The notes beneath the pieces are model-generated. The model made no database searches. It saw only the letters and a program-made list of their open reading frames with translations, and was not told the DNA's origin. A stretch of DNA of 64,000 nt. Origin: Methylobacterium brachiatum. GTDB taxonomy: Bacteria; Pseudomonadota; Alphaproteobacteria; Rhizobiales; Beijerinckiaceae. The DNA lies in NCBI RefSeq assembly GCF_020523825.1, contig NZ_JAJALK010000008.1, forward strand, positions 186,001 through 250,000, in the 5' to 3' direction. Below, piece by piece: positions 27,490 to 35,288 of this stretch; the first letter of the stretch is position 1, and the number at the start of each line of letters is the position of its first letter. The position numbers and the translations under genes are program-made.

Positions 27490-28395
27490 GTGACGGGCGA
27501 TACCAGTCAGGGCCTGACGCGCCGGGCGGCCCTGCGCCGGGGCACAGCCCTGCTGAGCGAGGGCGGCATCGCGGAGGCCGCGGGCGACGCGCGCTTCCTG
27601 ATGCTGGGCCTTCTCGGCCTCGAGACCCGCGACCTCCTGCTCGACGGCGACGAAAGCCTCGGCGCGGACGAGGCGAGACGCCTCGATGCCGCCCTGGCGC
27701 GGCGGCTCACCGGCGAGCCGGTGGCGCGCATCCTCGGCGCTTGGGAATTCTGGGGCCTCCCGTTCCAGCTGGCGCCCGAGACGCTGGTCCCGCGCCCCGA
27801 TACCGAGATCCTCGTCGAGACGGCGCTGGCATCCGTGCCGGACCGGACGGCGCCCCTGCGCTGCCTCGACCTCGGCACCGGCTCGGGCTGCATCCTGGTG
27901 GCGCTCCTGAGCGAATTGCAGAACGCATTCGGGATCGGCCTCGACCGCTCGCCGGGCGCCTTGCGCGCGGCGCATCACAATGCCGTGGCGAACGGGGTCG
28001 GCAGCCGTGCCGCCTTCGTGGCGGGGGATTGGTGCGATGCCCTTCGGGGCGGCTTCGACCTCGTGGTGTCGAACCCGCCCTACATCGCGCAGGATCTCAT
28101 CGCGCATCTCGACCGGGACGTCCGCCAGCACGATCCCCGCGCGGCCCTCGACGGCGGCCCGGACGGGCTCGACGCCTACCGGCGTATCCTGGAGGGCGTG
28201 CGTGCGTGCGCGCTGCTGGCACCGGGCGGGACGCTTTTGTTCGAGATCGGCTACGACCAGGCCGATGCCGTCCGCGCCCTCGCGCGCGGGGCCGGCTTCG
28301 CCGATCGCGGGCTCACCCAGGACCTCGCGGGCCATGACCGGGTGCTGGCATTCAGCCTCTCACCGGGTCTTTCTTCCGGCCACACGGATGCCTAA
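27490..28395 (+). CDS. prmC: Release factor N5-glutamine methyltransferase PrmC
   Basis: The enzyme methylates the GGQ glutamine of RF1 and RF2 using S-adenosylmethionine. The 301-residue protein has an N-terminal helical domain, the SAM motif DLGTGSGCILVAL near residue 125 and the catalytic NPPY at 195-198. The start is GTG 27490, eight bases after prfA. Confidence 0.95.
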   Translation: MTGDTSQGLTRRAALRRGTALLSEGGIAEAAGDARFLMLGLLGLETRDLLLDGDESLGADEARRLDAALARRLTGEPVARILGAWEFWGLPFQLAPETLVPRPDTEILVETALASVPDRTAPLRCLDLGTGSGCILVALLSELQNAFGIGLDRSPGALRAAHHNAVANGVGSRAAFVAGDWCDALRGGFDLVVSNPPYIAQDLIAHLDRDVRQHDPRAALDGGPDGLDAYRRILEGVRACALLAPGGTLLFEIGYDQADAVRALARGAGFADRGLTQDLAGHDRVLAFSLSPGLSSGHTDA

Positions 28396-28792
28396 CTCGG
28401 CAACGACGATCGGTGCGTTGAGAAAATGCTTGTTGCATCTCCTTGGGAACGCTAGACTCCGCTTGAAGATCGCGAACGGTTCGTTAAGACGGACGACTGT
28501 AAGGTCGGTGACGATCTCTGGTCGCCGCTTGGTTCGCTGATCCCCCGTACCGTTGGACTTGAGCGCGCGTGCGACTGCGCGGCGGTTCGACAGCACTCGA
28601 ACCTGACAATCGACTGGTTTCTGGCGTCTGTGCCCGGGCGCGCGGTGCTGAGGGATGGTCAGGCAGACGCGCGGACCGCGGAGCGGTCATACGTGCGGCT
28701 CCACCGGGTGCATTTGGCCGGAGCGCGTCTGAAGATCGACGCCGGGCGCCCCGAAGAACGTCGTTTGCGTGAACGAGGGTCACTGAAGACCG
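28396..28792 (+). other. Long leader region between prmC and the DUF4167 gene
   Basis: This 397-base stretch holds a promoter candidate (28430-28458) and then about 330 bases of leader before the DUF4167 ATG. Short open frames inside it have no family resemblance. The leader is GC-rich with several short inverted repeats but no riboswitch class that I recognise. Confidence 0.5.
28430..28458 (+). promoter_or_regulatory. Candidate sigma-70 type promoter for the DUF4167 gene
   Basis: TTGTTG at 28430-28435 and TAGACT at 28453-28458 are separated by exactly 17 bases. The -35 is preceded by C, giving the CTTG start common in alphaproteobacterial promoters. It lies 35 bases after the prmC stop, so the downstream gene probably has its own long-leader transcript. 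Confidence 0.45.
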
Positions 28793-29914
28793 ATGAGACC
28801 AAACCAGAATCGACGGATGCGCGGCCGCAACCGGCCGAAAGGTCCGAATCCGCTGACGCGCTCGTACGAATCCAACGGCCCAGACGTCAAAATTCGCGGC
28901 ACGGCGCAGCACATCGCCGACAAGTACGCGCAGCTGGCCCGCGACGCGCAGGCGGCCGGTGACCCCGTCGCGGCCGAAAACTATTTCCAGCACGGCGAAC
29001 ACTATTTCCGGATCGTCTCCGGCGCCCAGGAGCAGACTCGCCCGGCCAATACCGGCGGCTATGCCAGTCGCGCCTACGACGACGAGATGGACGAGGGTGA
29101 CGACGAGGGCCAGGGCAACGGCTCGGGCCCGAACGGCCACGCCTATAACGGCTACGACGACAACGATCCCGGCCAGCAGCCTCAGCCCTACGAGATGCGC
29201 CAAGAGCCGAACCAAGACGGCCGTCAGCAGGGCCGCGACCGGTTCCAGAACCGGGACCAGCGCCGGTTCGAGAACAACGGCCGGCAGGATTACCGGCGGC
29301 AGGATCAGCCCCGGCAGGACTACCAGCGCCAGGATTCGCCGCGGCAGGATTACCAGCGCCCGGACTACCGGCAGGATCGGCAGGAGAACCGGCAGGACGC
29401 GCGCCAGGATTACGGCCGGCAGGATTACCGCCAAGACCGCCAGGACAACCGTCAGGATGCCCGCGGCGACCAGAACCGCTACGAGTCCGGGCGCTCCGAG
29501 ACCGCGCGGCCGGAGGCTCGCCAGCCCGAGAACCGATCGCAGGAGAGCCGGGCCGAGGCTCGCTCGGAGGAGCGTCCGCCGCGCCGGTCCGCCGAGCCCC
29601 GGGGCGAGGCTGCTCCCCGCGCCGAGACGCCGCGTCAGGCCGAGCCGGCGCCCCGCCGCGAGCGCCGTCGCGAGGCAGCCCCGGCTCCGGTCACCGCAGA
29701 GGATCCGGCGAGCCTACCGGCTTTCCTGATGACGCCGCCGCGCCCCGTGGCCGCCACGACGCCGGTCGAGCAGCCGGCTTCCACCCCGGCCCCCGAGGCC
29801 GCGGCCGAAGAGGCGCCCGTGAAGCCGCGTCGCCGCCGCCGGCCGCGCTTCGAGGGGATCGCCCCGGAGGAGGGTGAGGCGCGCACGCCCACCGAGGACG
29901 CGCCGACCGAGTAA
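28793..29914 (+). CDS. DUF4167 protein with Gln/Asp/Arg/Tyr-rich repeats
   Basis: The first 80 residues are the conserved DUF4167 domain: basic NRRMRGRNRPKG, then RSYESNGPDVKIRGTAQHI and AENYFQHGEHYFRI. The rest is low-complexity: an acidic/Gln stretch, a repeat block built on Arg-Gln-Asp-Tyr units (about residues 160-225), then Arg/Glu/Pro/Ala-rich sequence ending in a very basic RRRRR patch and acidic tail. It is likely disordered and may bind nucleic acid through its basic N-terminus, which is inference. DUF4167 has no proven function. The gene follows prmC in many alphaproteobacteria. Confidence 0.86.
   Translation: MRPNQNRRMRGRNRPKGPNPLTRSYESNGPDVKIRGTAQHIADKYAQLARDAQAAGDPVAAENYFQHGEHYFRIVSGAQEQTRPANTGGYASRAYDDEMDEGDDEGQGNGSGPNGHAYNGYDDNDPGQQPQPYEMRQEPNQDGRQQGRDRFQNRDQRRFENNGRQDYRRQDQPRQDYQRQDSPRQDYQRPDYRQDRQENRQDARQDYGRQDYRQDRQDNRQDARGDQNRYESGRSETARPEARQPENRSQESRAEARSEERPPRRSAEPRGEAAPRAETPRQAEPAPRRERRREAAPAPVTAEDPASLPAFLMTPPRPVAATTPVEQPASTPAPEAAAEEAPVKPRRRRRPRFEGIAPEEGEARTPTEDAPTE
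29270..29465 (+). repeat. Degenerate in-frame tandem repeats inside the DUF4167 gene
   Basis: CGGCAGGATTAC-like 12-base units, with variants of 9 to 18 bases, recur about a dozen times and keep the reading frame. They encode RQDY and RQDR units. Slippage here would change protein length by whole residues. Confidence 0.75.
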
Positions 29915-29940
29915 ATCGGAGCGCCGTCGCCGTCAGACAA

Positions 29941-29971
29941 AGCCGCCCCGGGCAACCGGGGCGGCTTTTTT
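29941..29971 (+). terminator. Terminator after the DUF4167 gene
   Basis: AGCCGCCCCGG and CCGGGGCGGCT form a perfect 11-bp stem around GCAA, followed by a run of five to six T. It is 26 bases past the stop codon. Confidence 0.93.
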
Positions 29972-29995
29972 CCTTTTCGATGCACCGCTCGCATT

Positions 29996-30082
29996 CATTG
30001 CGCGCGTCCGCGAAGCGAACCAGCGATGCGCTGCATTCCGGGACCGCGCGCCGCCCTGGGCCGCTTCGCGCCGCTCGCAATG
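29996..30082. repeat. CATTGCG-family palindromic repeat, copy 1 (87 bp)
   Basis: It starts CATTGCG and ends CGCAATG, with inner arms GCGAAGCG / CGCTTCGC-like and an internal CCAGCGATGCGCT segment. The copy at 56388-56473 has the same size, ends and internal segment. It lies between converging genes. Confidence 0.75.
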
Positions 30083-30111
30083 ACCCTGTCGGCCCACAAC
30101 CCGGAAGCCGA

Positions 30112-30867
30112 TCAGCCCCGGGCGGCGCGCCAATCCGGATAGGCGTGGACGCGATGGATCAGCCGGCGGCGCCGGCTGACCTCGCCGAACGGCGCGAGTT
30201 CCCAATCCCAGGCCTCGGTCGGCGGCGGCAGCATCACGCCGAACATCAGGTCGAGACTGTCGGTCACCCGCCCGGCCCGGTCCTCCGCACGCTGGACCGT
30301 GTCGGTGATCAGGCAGATCCGCTCCACATGGCCCGCCAGCCGGTCGAGGGCGGCGAGATGGGTCTCGACGATCTGCGTGCCGAGCCGCGGCGGTGCCTCA
30401 AGGCTCCGCGCCTCGTAGGCCTCGATCGGGACGATCGGCAGTTGCGACAGGAGGTTGGCCGAGACGATCAGGTCGGCGGCCGCGCAGAGTCCCGCGAGGC
30501 CGGGATCCGTCAGCCTGGCGCTTATCTCGGCGGTCGTGAGGGCGACGTTGCCGTGCCGCCGGGCGGCGAGCCGCGCCGGCCAGGGATGCACCGCGTCCAC
30601 CAGGGTCACCCGGTCGAACAGCTTTGCCAGCGCATCGAGCGGCACGTCGTCGAGGAGCCCGGAGCCCAGCACCACCGCCGAACCCCGGCCCACCGTCGCC
30701 TCCGCGGCGGCGAGGATGACGCTGCGCGCCCGCACCAGGTGCGGCGCCCAGGCAGCGCGGCAGCGGCGGGACCGGGCGTGGAGCAGGCCGCTCTGTCGGA
30801 CGTAGCCGCGCCGGCGCAGGCGCAGCGGCGCGGGATTGACCAGCGATAGCGCCCAAGCGAGCAGCAT
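30112..30867 (-). CDS. Methyltransferase-like protein of unknown function
   Basis: The 251-residue protein has a basic N-terminal third (RLRRRGYVRQSG, RSRRCRAAW). A Rossmann-like core follows with VVLGSGLLDDVPLDAL as a possible motif I, VTLVDAVHP as the acidic motif after strand 2, and LIVSANLLSQLPIVP as a motif-IV-like strand. This layout resembles a degenerate SAM-dependent methyltransferase, but the glycine loop is not canonical. It lies ten bases downstream of rlmE in the same direction. The link to RNA or ribosome work is only positional. Confidence 0.65.
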   Translation of the reverse strand: MLLAWALSLVNPAPLRLRRRGYVRQSGLLHARSRRCRAAWAPHLVRARSVILAAAEATVGRGSAVVLGSGLLDDVPLDALAKLFDRVTLVDAVHPWPARLAARRHGNVALTTAEISARLTDPGLAGLCAAADLIVSANLLSQLPIVPIEAYEARSLEAPPRLGTQIVETHLAALDRLAGHVERICLITDTVQRAEDRAGRVTDSLDLMFGVMLPPPTEAWDWELAPFGEVSRRRRLIHRVHAYPDWRAARG

Positions 30868-30877
30868 CGCGGCGGGG

Positions 30878-31603
30878 TCAGGCCTCGTCGGCCGTCGCGG
30901 CTCGGGCGGCGACGCTGCGATAGCCGGTGGCCAGCACGTAGAGCTCGCTTGAATCGGAGCGGCTGGCCGCCGGCTTCACGTGGCGCACGGTGGTGAAGTC
31001 GCGCTTCAGGTCGGCCAGCAGGGCGTTCTCGGTGCCGCCCTGCAGCACCTTGGCCAGATAGGCGCCCCCCGGGGCCAGGATCTCCCGGGCGAACTCGGCG
31101 GCGGTCTCGGCCAGACCGATGATCCGCAGGTGGTCGGTCTTCTTGTGGCCGGTGGCGTTGGCGGCCATGTCGGACAGGACGAGGTCGGCCGGGCCGCCGA
31201 GCAGCGTCGTCAGCTTTTCCGGCGCCTCGGGATCGAGGAAGTCGAGGGTGATGAACTCGACGCCCGCCATCGGCTCGATCTCGAGCAGGTCGATGCCCAC
31301 GACCCGCCCCGTGGCCCCGACGATCCGCGCCGCGACCTGCGACCAGCCGCCGGGGGCGGCGCCGAGATCGACCACCCGCTGGCCCGGCCGCAGCAGCTTG
31401 TAGCGCTCGTCGATCTCGATCAGCTTGTAGGCCGCGCGCGAGCGATAGCCCTCGCGCTTGGCCCGGGCGACGTAGGGGTCGTTGAGCTGGCGCTCCAGCC
31501 AGCGCTTCTGCGACAGCGTCCGGCCGCGGCCGGTCTTCACCCGTTGCTTGAGGTCGCCGCGCACGCCCCCGGTGGAGCCCGCGCCCCCGCGCCGGTCCGT
31601 CAT
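30878..31603 (-). CDS. rlmE: 23S rRNA (uridine-2552-2'-O-)-methyltransferase RlmE (FtsJ)
   Basis: RlmE methylates the 2'-O of U2552 in the A loop of 23S rRNA late in 50S assembly. The 241-residue protein shows RSRAAYKLIEID, motif I DLGAAPGGWSQVA, the catalytic-Asp strand VLSDMAAN and the late lysine in LAKVLQGG. These fit the K-D-K-E tetrad with the Glu in SSELYVLA. The N-terminus carries a Gly/Arg-rich extension of about 30 residues. It is 10 bases downstream of the ppx/gppA gene. Confidence 0.93.
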   Translation of the reverse strand: MTDRRGGAGSTGGVRGDLKQRVKTGRGRTLSQKRWLERQLNDPYVARAKREGYRSRAAYKLIEIDERYKLLRPGQRVVDLGAAPGGWSQVAARIVGATGRVVGIDLLEIEPMAGVEFITLDFLDPEAPEKLTTLLGGPADLVLSDMAANATGHKKTDHLRIIGLAETAAEFAREILAPGGAYLAKVLQGGTENALLADLKRDFTTVRHVKPAASRSDSSELYVLATGYRSVAARAATADEA

Positions 31604-31613
31604 CGCCGAATCC

Positions 31614-32747
31614 TCATCGAACGGCCTTCCGGTTCCAGACGCCGTCCTCCCGCATCATGTTCATCAGCAATCCCTCGCGCAGGCCCCGGTCGGCGATGCG
31701 CAGACGGTCCGACGGGAAGGCCCGCCGGATCGCTTCCAGGATCGCGCAGCCCGCCAGTACCAGATCCGCGCGGTCCCGTCCGATGCAGGGATTGTCGGCC
31801 CGCTGCTCCAGGCGGGTGTCGAGCAGGTCGTCGATCGCCGTCGAGACCTCGTGGTCGCTCATCCACAAGCCGTCGACGCGCCGCCGCTCGTAGCGCGCCA
31901 GGCGCAGGTGCATGGCGGCGATGGTCGTTACGGTGCCGGAGGTGCCGAGCAGGTGGAAATGCGGCGCCGTGGCCGCGGCCGCCGCGCGGATTGCGAAGGC
32001 GGACAGCTTTTCCGCCACCTCCTCGACCATGCCCTCGAACATCCGCCGGGTCACCTCGGCCCCGCCATGGCGCTCGGCCAGGGTCACCACGCCCACCGGC
32101 AGGGAATCCCAGGCGCGGATCCGCAGGGTCGGGTCGGTGGACGGGTTGGCGGCCTCGCCGTCGAGCCAGGCGATCTCGGTGGAGCCGCCGCCGATATCGA
32201 AGATCACCACGGATTCGGCCGCCGGGTCGGCGAGCGCGGCGCAACCGGTGACCGCCAGATACGCCTCGGTCTGCCGGTCGACGATCTCGAGATCGAGCCC
32301 GACGCCGCGGCGGACACGGTCGACGAAGGCCGCGCCGTTCACCGCGAGGCGACAGGCCTCGGTGGCGATCACCTTGGCGCGCCGGACGCCCCGGGTCTGC
32401 ATCTTGGTCCGACAGATGCGCAGGGCCTCGACGGTCCGCTCGATCGCCGCCTCGTTCAGCCGGTCCGAGGTGCCCAGTCCCTCGCCGAGCCGGACGATGC
32501 GCGAGAACGCGTCGATCACCCGGAAGCCGCTGAAGGTCGGCTCGGCGATCAGCAGGCGGCAATTGTTGGTGCCGAGATCCAGCGCCGCGTAGGCGACGCG
32601 ACGCCGGTCGCGGCCCGGCAGCGGGGCCGGAGTCTGGAGCGGCGCTGCGCCGGTCGATGGGCGGGACGGCGCGGCCGCGGCGGTCTCGTCCCTCATCGGC
32701 GCGGCCGTCGGTCCTTCGGGTCGGCCATGAGCGTCGCGCTCGGCCAT
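31614..32747 (-). CDS. Ppx/GppA family phosphatase
   Basis: This is an ASKHA-fold enzyme that hydrolyses polyphosphate or pppGpp. The 377 residues contain AALDLGTNNCRLLIAEP (phosphate-1 loop near 55), KVIATEACRLA, VIFDIGGGSTEI (phosphate-2 loop) and LLGTSGTVTT. It is shorter than full exopolyphosphatases (about 500 aa) and lacks their C-terminal HD-like domain, so it is a two-domain form. The first 45 residues are a Pro/Ala-rich extension; an internal start is possible. The operon order is ppx-rlmE-methyltransferase-like. Confidence 0.87.
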   Translation of the reverse strand: MAERDAHGRPEGPTAAPMRDETAAAAPSRPSTGAAPLQTPAPLPGRDRRRVAYAALDLGTNNCRLLIAEPTFSGFRVIDAFSRIVRLGEGLGTSDRLNEAAIERTVEALRICRTKMQTRGVRRAKVIATEACRLAVNGAAFVDRVRRGVGLDLEIVDRQTEAYLAVTGCAALADPAAESVVIFDIGGGSTEIAWLDGEAANPSTDPTLRIRAWDSLPVGVVTLAERHGGAEVTRRMFEGMVEEVAEKLSAFAIRAAAAATAPHFHLLGTSGTVTTIAAMHLRLARYERRRVDGLWMSDHEVSTAIDDLLDTRLEQRADNPCIGRDRADLVLAGCAILEAIRRAFPSDRLRIADRGLREGLLMNMMREDGVWNRKAVR

Positions 32748-32806
32748 TCTTGGTGAAAGACCCTACAGGGTCGGTCGGGAACTGCAACGTCCGATCGAGA
32801 CCGTAC

Positions 32807-33280
32807 TCAGGCGACCGCCTTCATGGCGCTGGTCCGGCGCGGGATCGGCCGCAGCAGGCTCTTCACCTGCGAATAGGGGCGGGGCCGGTTGATGACCTCG
32901 TCGAGCCGGGACCACAGGGTCTTGGGCGAGAACGGCTTCGCGATGATCTCGTTGACCCCCAGCGCCACCGCGCGGTCGACCACATTCCGGCGCGGCTGGG
33001 CGAGCATCAGGATGATCGGGATGGTCGGGCAGGGGGAGGTGGTCGGGGTACGGGCCAGACGGATGAACTCCTCCCCCGACAGAATCGACAGGTCCCAATC
33101 GATGATGCTGATATCGGGCTTGCTCTCGGCCAGCACCCCGAGGGCCTCGGCGCCGTCCGGCGCCTCGAGCACGCGCTTGATGCCGACCCGCATGAGCATG
33201 TCGCGCACGATTCGCCGGATGTAGAGGCTCTCGTCAACGACGAGGGCCGAGAGATCGGGGAATGTCGGGGTCGCGATCAT
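32807..33280 (-). CDS. Stand-alone response-regulator receiver protein
   Basis: The 157-residue protein is a CheY-like receiver with an acidic pair Asp16-Glu17, phosphoacceptor Asp61 in IIDWDL, and conserved Lys115 in IIAKPF. The usual Thr/Ser switch residue at the end of strand 4 is Ala94 (LMLAQP). The C-terminal 30 residues are basic and no DNA-binding domain follows. No histidine kinase gene is adjacent. It would act through protein contact, possibly with altered signalling because of Ala94. Confidence 0.85.
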   Translation of the reverse strand: MIATPTFPDLSALVVDESLYIRRIVRDMLMRVGIKRVLEAPDGAEALGVLAESKPDISIIDWDLSILSGEEFIRLARTPTTSPCPTIPIILMLAQPRRNVVDRAVALGVNEIIAKPFSPKTLWSRLDEVINRPRPYSQVKSLLRPIPRRTSAMKAVA

Positions 33281-33593
33281 GGCCGGGTGCCGTTACGGGG
33301 CGCGACGCGAGTCTAGCCGAACAGCCTTTGCGTTTCGCTAACGCCCTCGTCGGCAAGGCGAACGCCGCGACGAGCCGTCCTGTCGCCCTGCGTTGTTTGC
33401 CGCAAGAAAGTAACGAAACCGGCGCGTCTTGGCCAAGAAGGTCCTTGCGGTCAAGGCCCGATTGCGTCAGGACTGGGGCGTTATTCTTGGTTACCGCGAC
33501 CGGGGGTAATGATAGTGCGGGGCGTGGGCTGTCTGGGATGGCGCGCACGCGGTATTCGAGACCAGGGCGGCGGACGGTTTTTGCGAGCTTTCG
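33281..33593 (+). other. Intergenic region upstream of the cold-shock gene
   Basis: These 313 bases separate the divergent receiver and cold-shock genes. I see no gene, no clear -35/-10 pair and no strong Shine-Dalgarno before ATG 33594. A long leader of this kind is often temperature-responsive in csp genes, but no conserved cold-box is visible. Confidence 0.4.
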
Positions 33594-34400
33594 ATGGGAC
33601 GTGGTCGTGATTTCAGGGGGCCGCAGAAGCGCGGCTTCGACGAGGCTGGCGAGCCGAGATGGCCTGATCAGGCTCCCCCCAGCGGCGGATACGGCGGTGG
33701 TGGTTTCGGTGGTGGCGGCGGTGGTGGCGGTTTCGGCGGTGGCGGTTTCGACCGTGGCCCGGCCCGCGGCGGCGCGGCACCGGTGGCAACCGGGCCGGAG
33801 CGTGATGCGACGGTCAAGTGGTTCAACAAGGAGAAGGGCTTCGGCTTCGTCGAACTCGGCGACGGTTCGGGCGATGCCTTCCTCCACATCCGCGCCGTCG
33901 AGGCTGCTGGCCACGCCGATCTGATGCCGGGCACCCGGCTGACGGTCACCACGGCGCAGGGTCAGAAGGGTCCGCAAGTCACGAGCGTCACCAGCGTCGA
34001 CACGTCCACGGCCGAGGCGCCCGCGCCCCGGCGTGAGATGCGCCCGCGCACTGGCGGCTTCGGCGGCGAGCGCTTCGGCGGTGGCGGCGGCTACGGTGGT
34101 GGCGGCGGCGGTTACGGCGGCGGTGGCGGCTACGGCGGTGGTGCCGGCGGCGGCTTCAGCGGCGGTGGCCGTGCAGCCTCCGGCCCGTCGGTCGAGATGA
34201 GCGGCACCGTGAAGTGGTACGATCCCGCCAAGGGCTTCGGCTTCGTCTCGGTCAATGACGGCGGCAAGGACGTGTTCGTCCACCGTTCGGCTCTGTCCCG
34301 CGCCGGCCTCGAATCGCTGGCCGAAGGTCAGCAGGTCACCCTCGGCGTCGTCGAGGGCCAGAAGGGTCGCGAAGCTTCGAGCATCAACGTCGAAGATTGA
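33594..34400 (+). CDS. Two-domain cold-shock protein with glycine-rich linkers
   Basis: The 268-residue product has two cold-shock domains: CSD1 at about 70-137 (RNP1 KGFGFV 81-86, RNP2-like AFLHI 95-99) and CSD2 at about 203-268 (KGFGFV 213-218, VFVHR 227-231). Gly/Tyr/Phe-rich segments lie before CSD1 (30-60) and between the domains (154-193). The N-terminus MGRGRDFRGPQKRG is basic. It should bind single-stranded RNA or DNA as an mRNA chaperone. Paired CSDs are typical of alphaproteobacterial family members; the Gly-rich parts resemble phase-separating RNA-binding proteins, which is inference. An 'aggresome-like' role cannot be judged. Confidence 0.9.
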   Translation: MGRGRDFRGPQKRGFDEAGEPRWPDQAPPSGGYGGGGFGGGGGGGGFGGGGFDRGPARGGAAPVATGPERDATVKWFNKEKGFGFVELGDGSGDAFLHIRAVEAAGHADLMPGTRLTVTTAQGQKGPQVTSVTSVDTSTAEAPAPRREMRPRTGGFGGERFGGGGGYGGGGGGYGGGGGYGGGAGGGFSGGGRAASGPSVEMSGTVKWYDPAKGFGFVSVNDGGKDVFVHRSALSRAGLESLAEGQQVTLGVVEGQKGREASSINVED

Positions 34401-34444
34401 TCGGTGTCGCGGCCGTCTTGCTGCCGCGATCCGTGAGAATGCTG

Positions 34445-34479
34445 GAAGGCGGCGTCCCCGAACCGGGGGCGCCGCCTTC
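34445..34479 (+). terminator. Terminator after the cold-shock gene
   Basis: GAAGGCGGCG (34445-34454) pairs with CGCCGCCTTC (34470-34479), and an inner TCCCC/GGGGG stem closes the loop. A weak T-rich segment follows. It sits 45 bases past the stop. Confidence 0.65.
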
Positions 34480-34496
34480 TGCGTTTCGGGACCGCC

Positions 34497-34760
34497 ATGC
34501 GTACTGTGTTGATGCCCGCGATCCTCCTCATCCTGGGCCACACGGCCGCGCGGGCTGAGGATTTCAGCGGCTTCTATGCCGGGGTGAATGCCGGCTATGC
34601 CTGGGGCAAGGGGCGCGACCGCAGCTTCGCCGCACCCGTGACCGGACCGGGCGCCGAATCCGGCCGCAACGGGAGCGGCCTGGACCTGCCGCCGAGCGCG
34701 CGGGACGCGGCGGCCGCGCTGCAGCGATCGAGCCGGAGCGGCGTCGGCGGAACACGCTGA
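34497..34760 (+). CDS. Small exported protein, possible truncated porin-like protein
   Basis: The 87-residue product has a signal peptide ending ARAE and then DFSGFYAGVNAGYAWG, the typical start of outer-membrane beta-barrel proteins in this order. The remaining 50 residues are a polar, low-complexity tail with no further barrel strands. It could be a real small protein or the remnant of a longer barrel protein; the sequence alone does not decide. Confidence 0.55.
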   Translation: MRTVLMPAILLILGHTAARAEDFSGFYAGVNAGYAWGKGRDRSFAAPVTGPGAESGRNGSGLDLPPSARDAAAALQRSSRSGVGGTR

Positions 34761-34976
34761 GGTCGGGCAGAGGGCGGATGGGCGCGAACCGATTCGCCGT
34801 TGAAAGCACAAATCCGGCGCGCGGCCGGATGAACCCGTAGCCGGCGGTCGCGGCTATCGGCCGGCCGCCTAAGCGGCTCTCGCCACACTGGAATCGTTCC
34901 CAAACATAGCCGTTGCGAGTCCCGGTCGGCCGCTGCTAGGCCGCGATATGGGATCACGAAATCGGGAAACCGTGCG

Positions 34977-35288
34977 ATGAGCGCCCGCTCGATGCCGGGG
35001 CTGACCTACCGTCTGGCGGTGGCCGGGCGCGTGATGCTGGCCGCTGTCGGCGGCTACGGCGTCGCGGCCTTGTCGGCTGCTCTCCTGGCTTTGATCCTGC
35101 CGATGGCGCGTTCCGAGGCGGTCTCGACGGGCACGCTGGCGAGCTTCGCGATCATGGCCGGCGCGGTCGTCTGGGTCTTCGCCGCGCGGAATCTGGCGCG
35201 TGCGGCTTTGGTCCTCGGAGGCATTGCGGCCTTGCTGGCCGGGGGCCTGTGGCTCGCCGGGGCGTTCTCCGCGGCGGTGGCCTCATGA
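34977..35288 (+). CDS. DUF3649 iron-uptake accessory membrane protein
   Basis: The 103-residue protein has three hydrophobic segments. The central ARSEAVSTGTLASFAIMAGAV region is characteristic of DUF3649, found with PepSY-TM proteins and TonB siderophore receptors. The stop overlaps the PepSY-TM start (ATGA at 35285-35288). I see no clear Fur or Irr box in the 216 bases upstream. Confidence 0.82.
   Translation: MSARSMPGLTYRLAVAGRVMLAAVGGYGVAALSAALLALILPMARSEAVSTGTLASFAIMAGAVVWVFAARNLARAALVLGGIAALLAGGLWLAGAFSAAVAS

Noticed and set aside
29270..29465. Regularly spaced short repeats that could suggest a CRISPR array
   Set aside because: The repeats are in-frame codons of the DUF4167 protein, vary in length and have no unique spacers.
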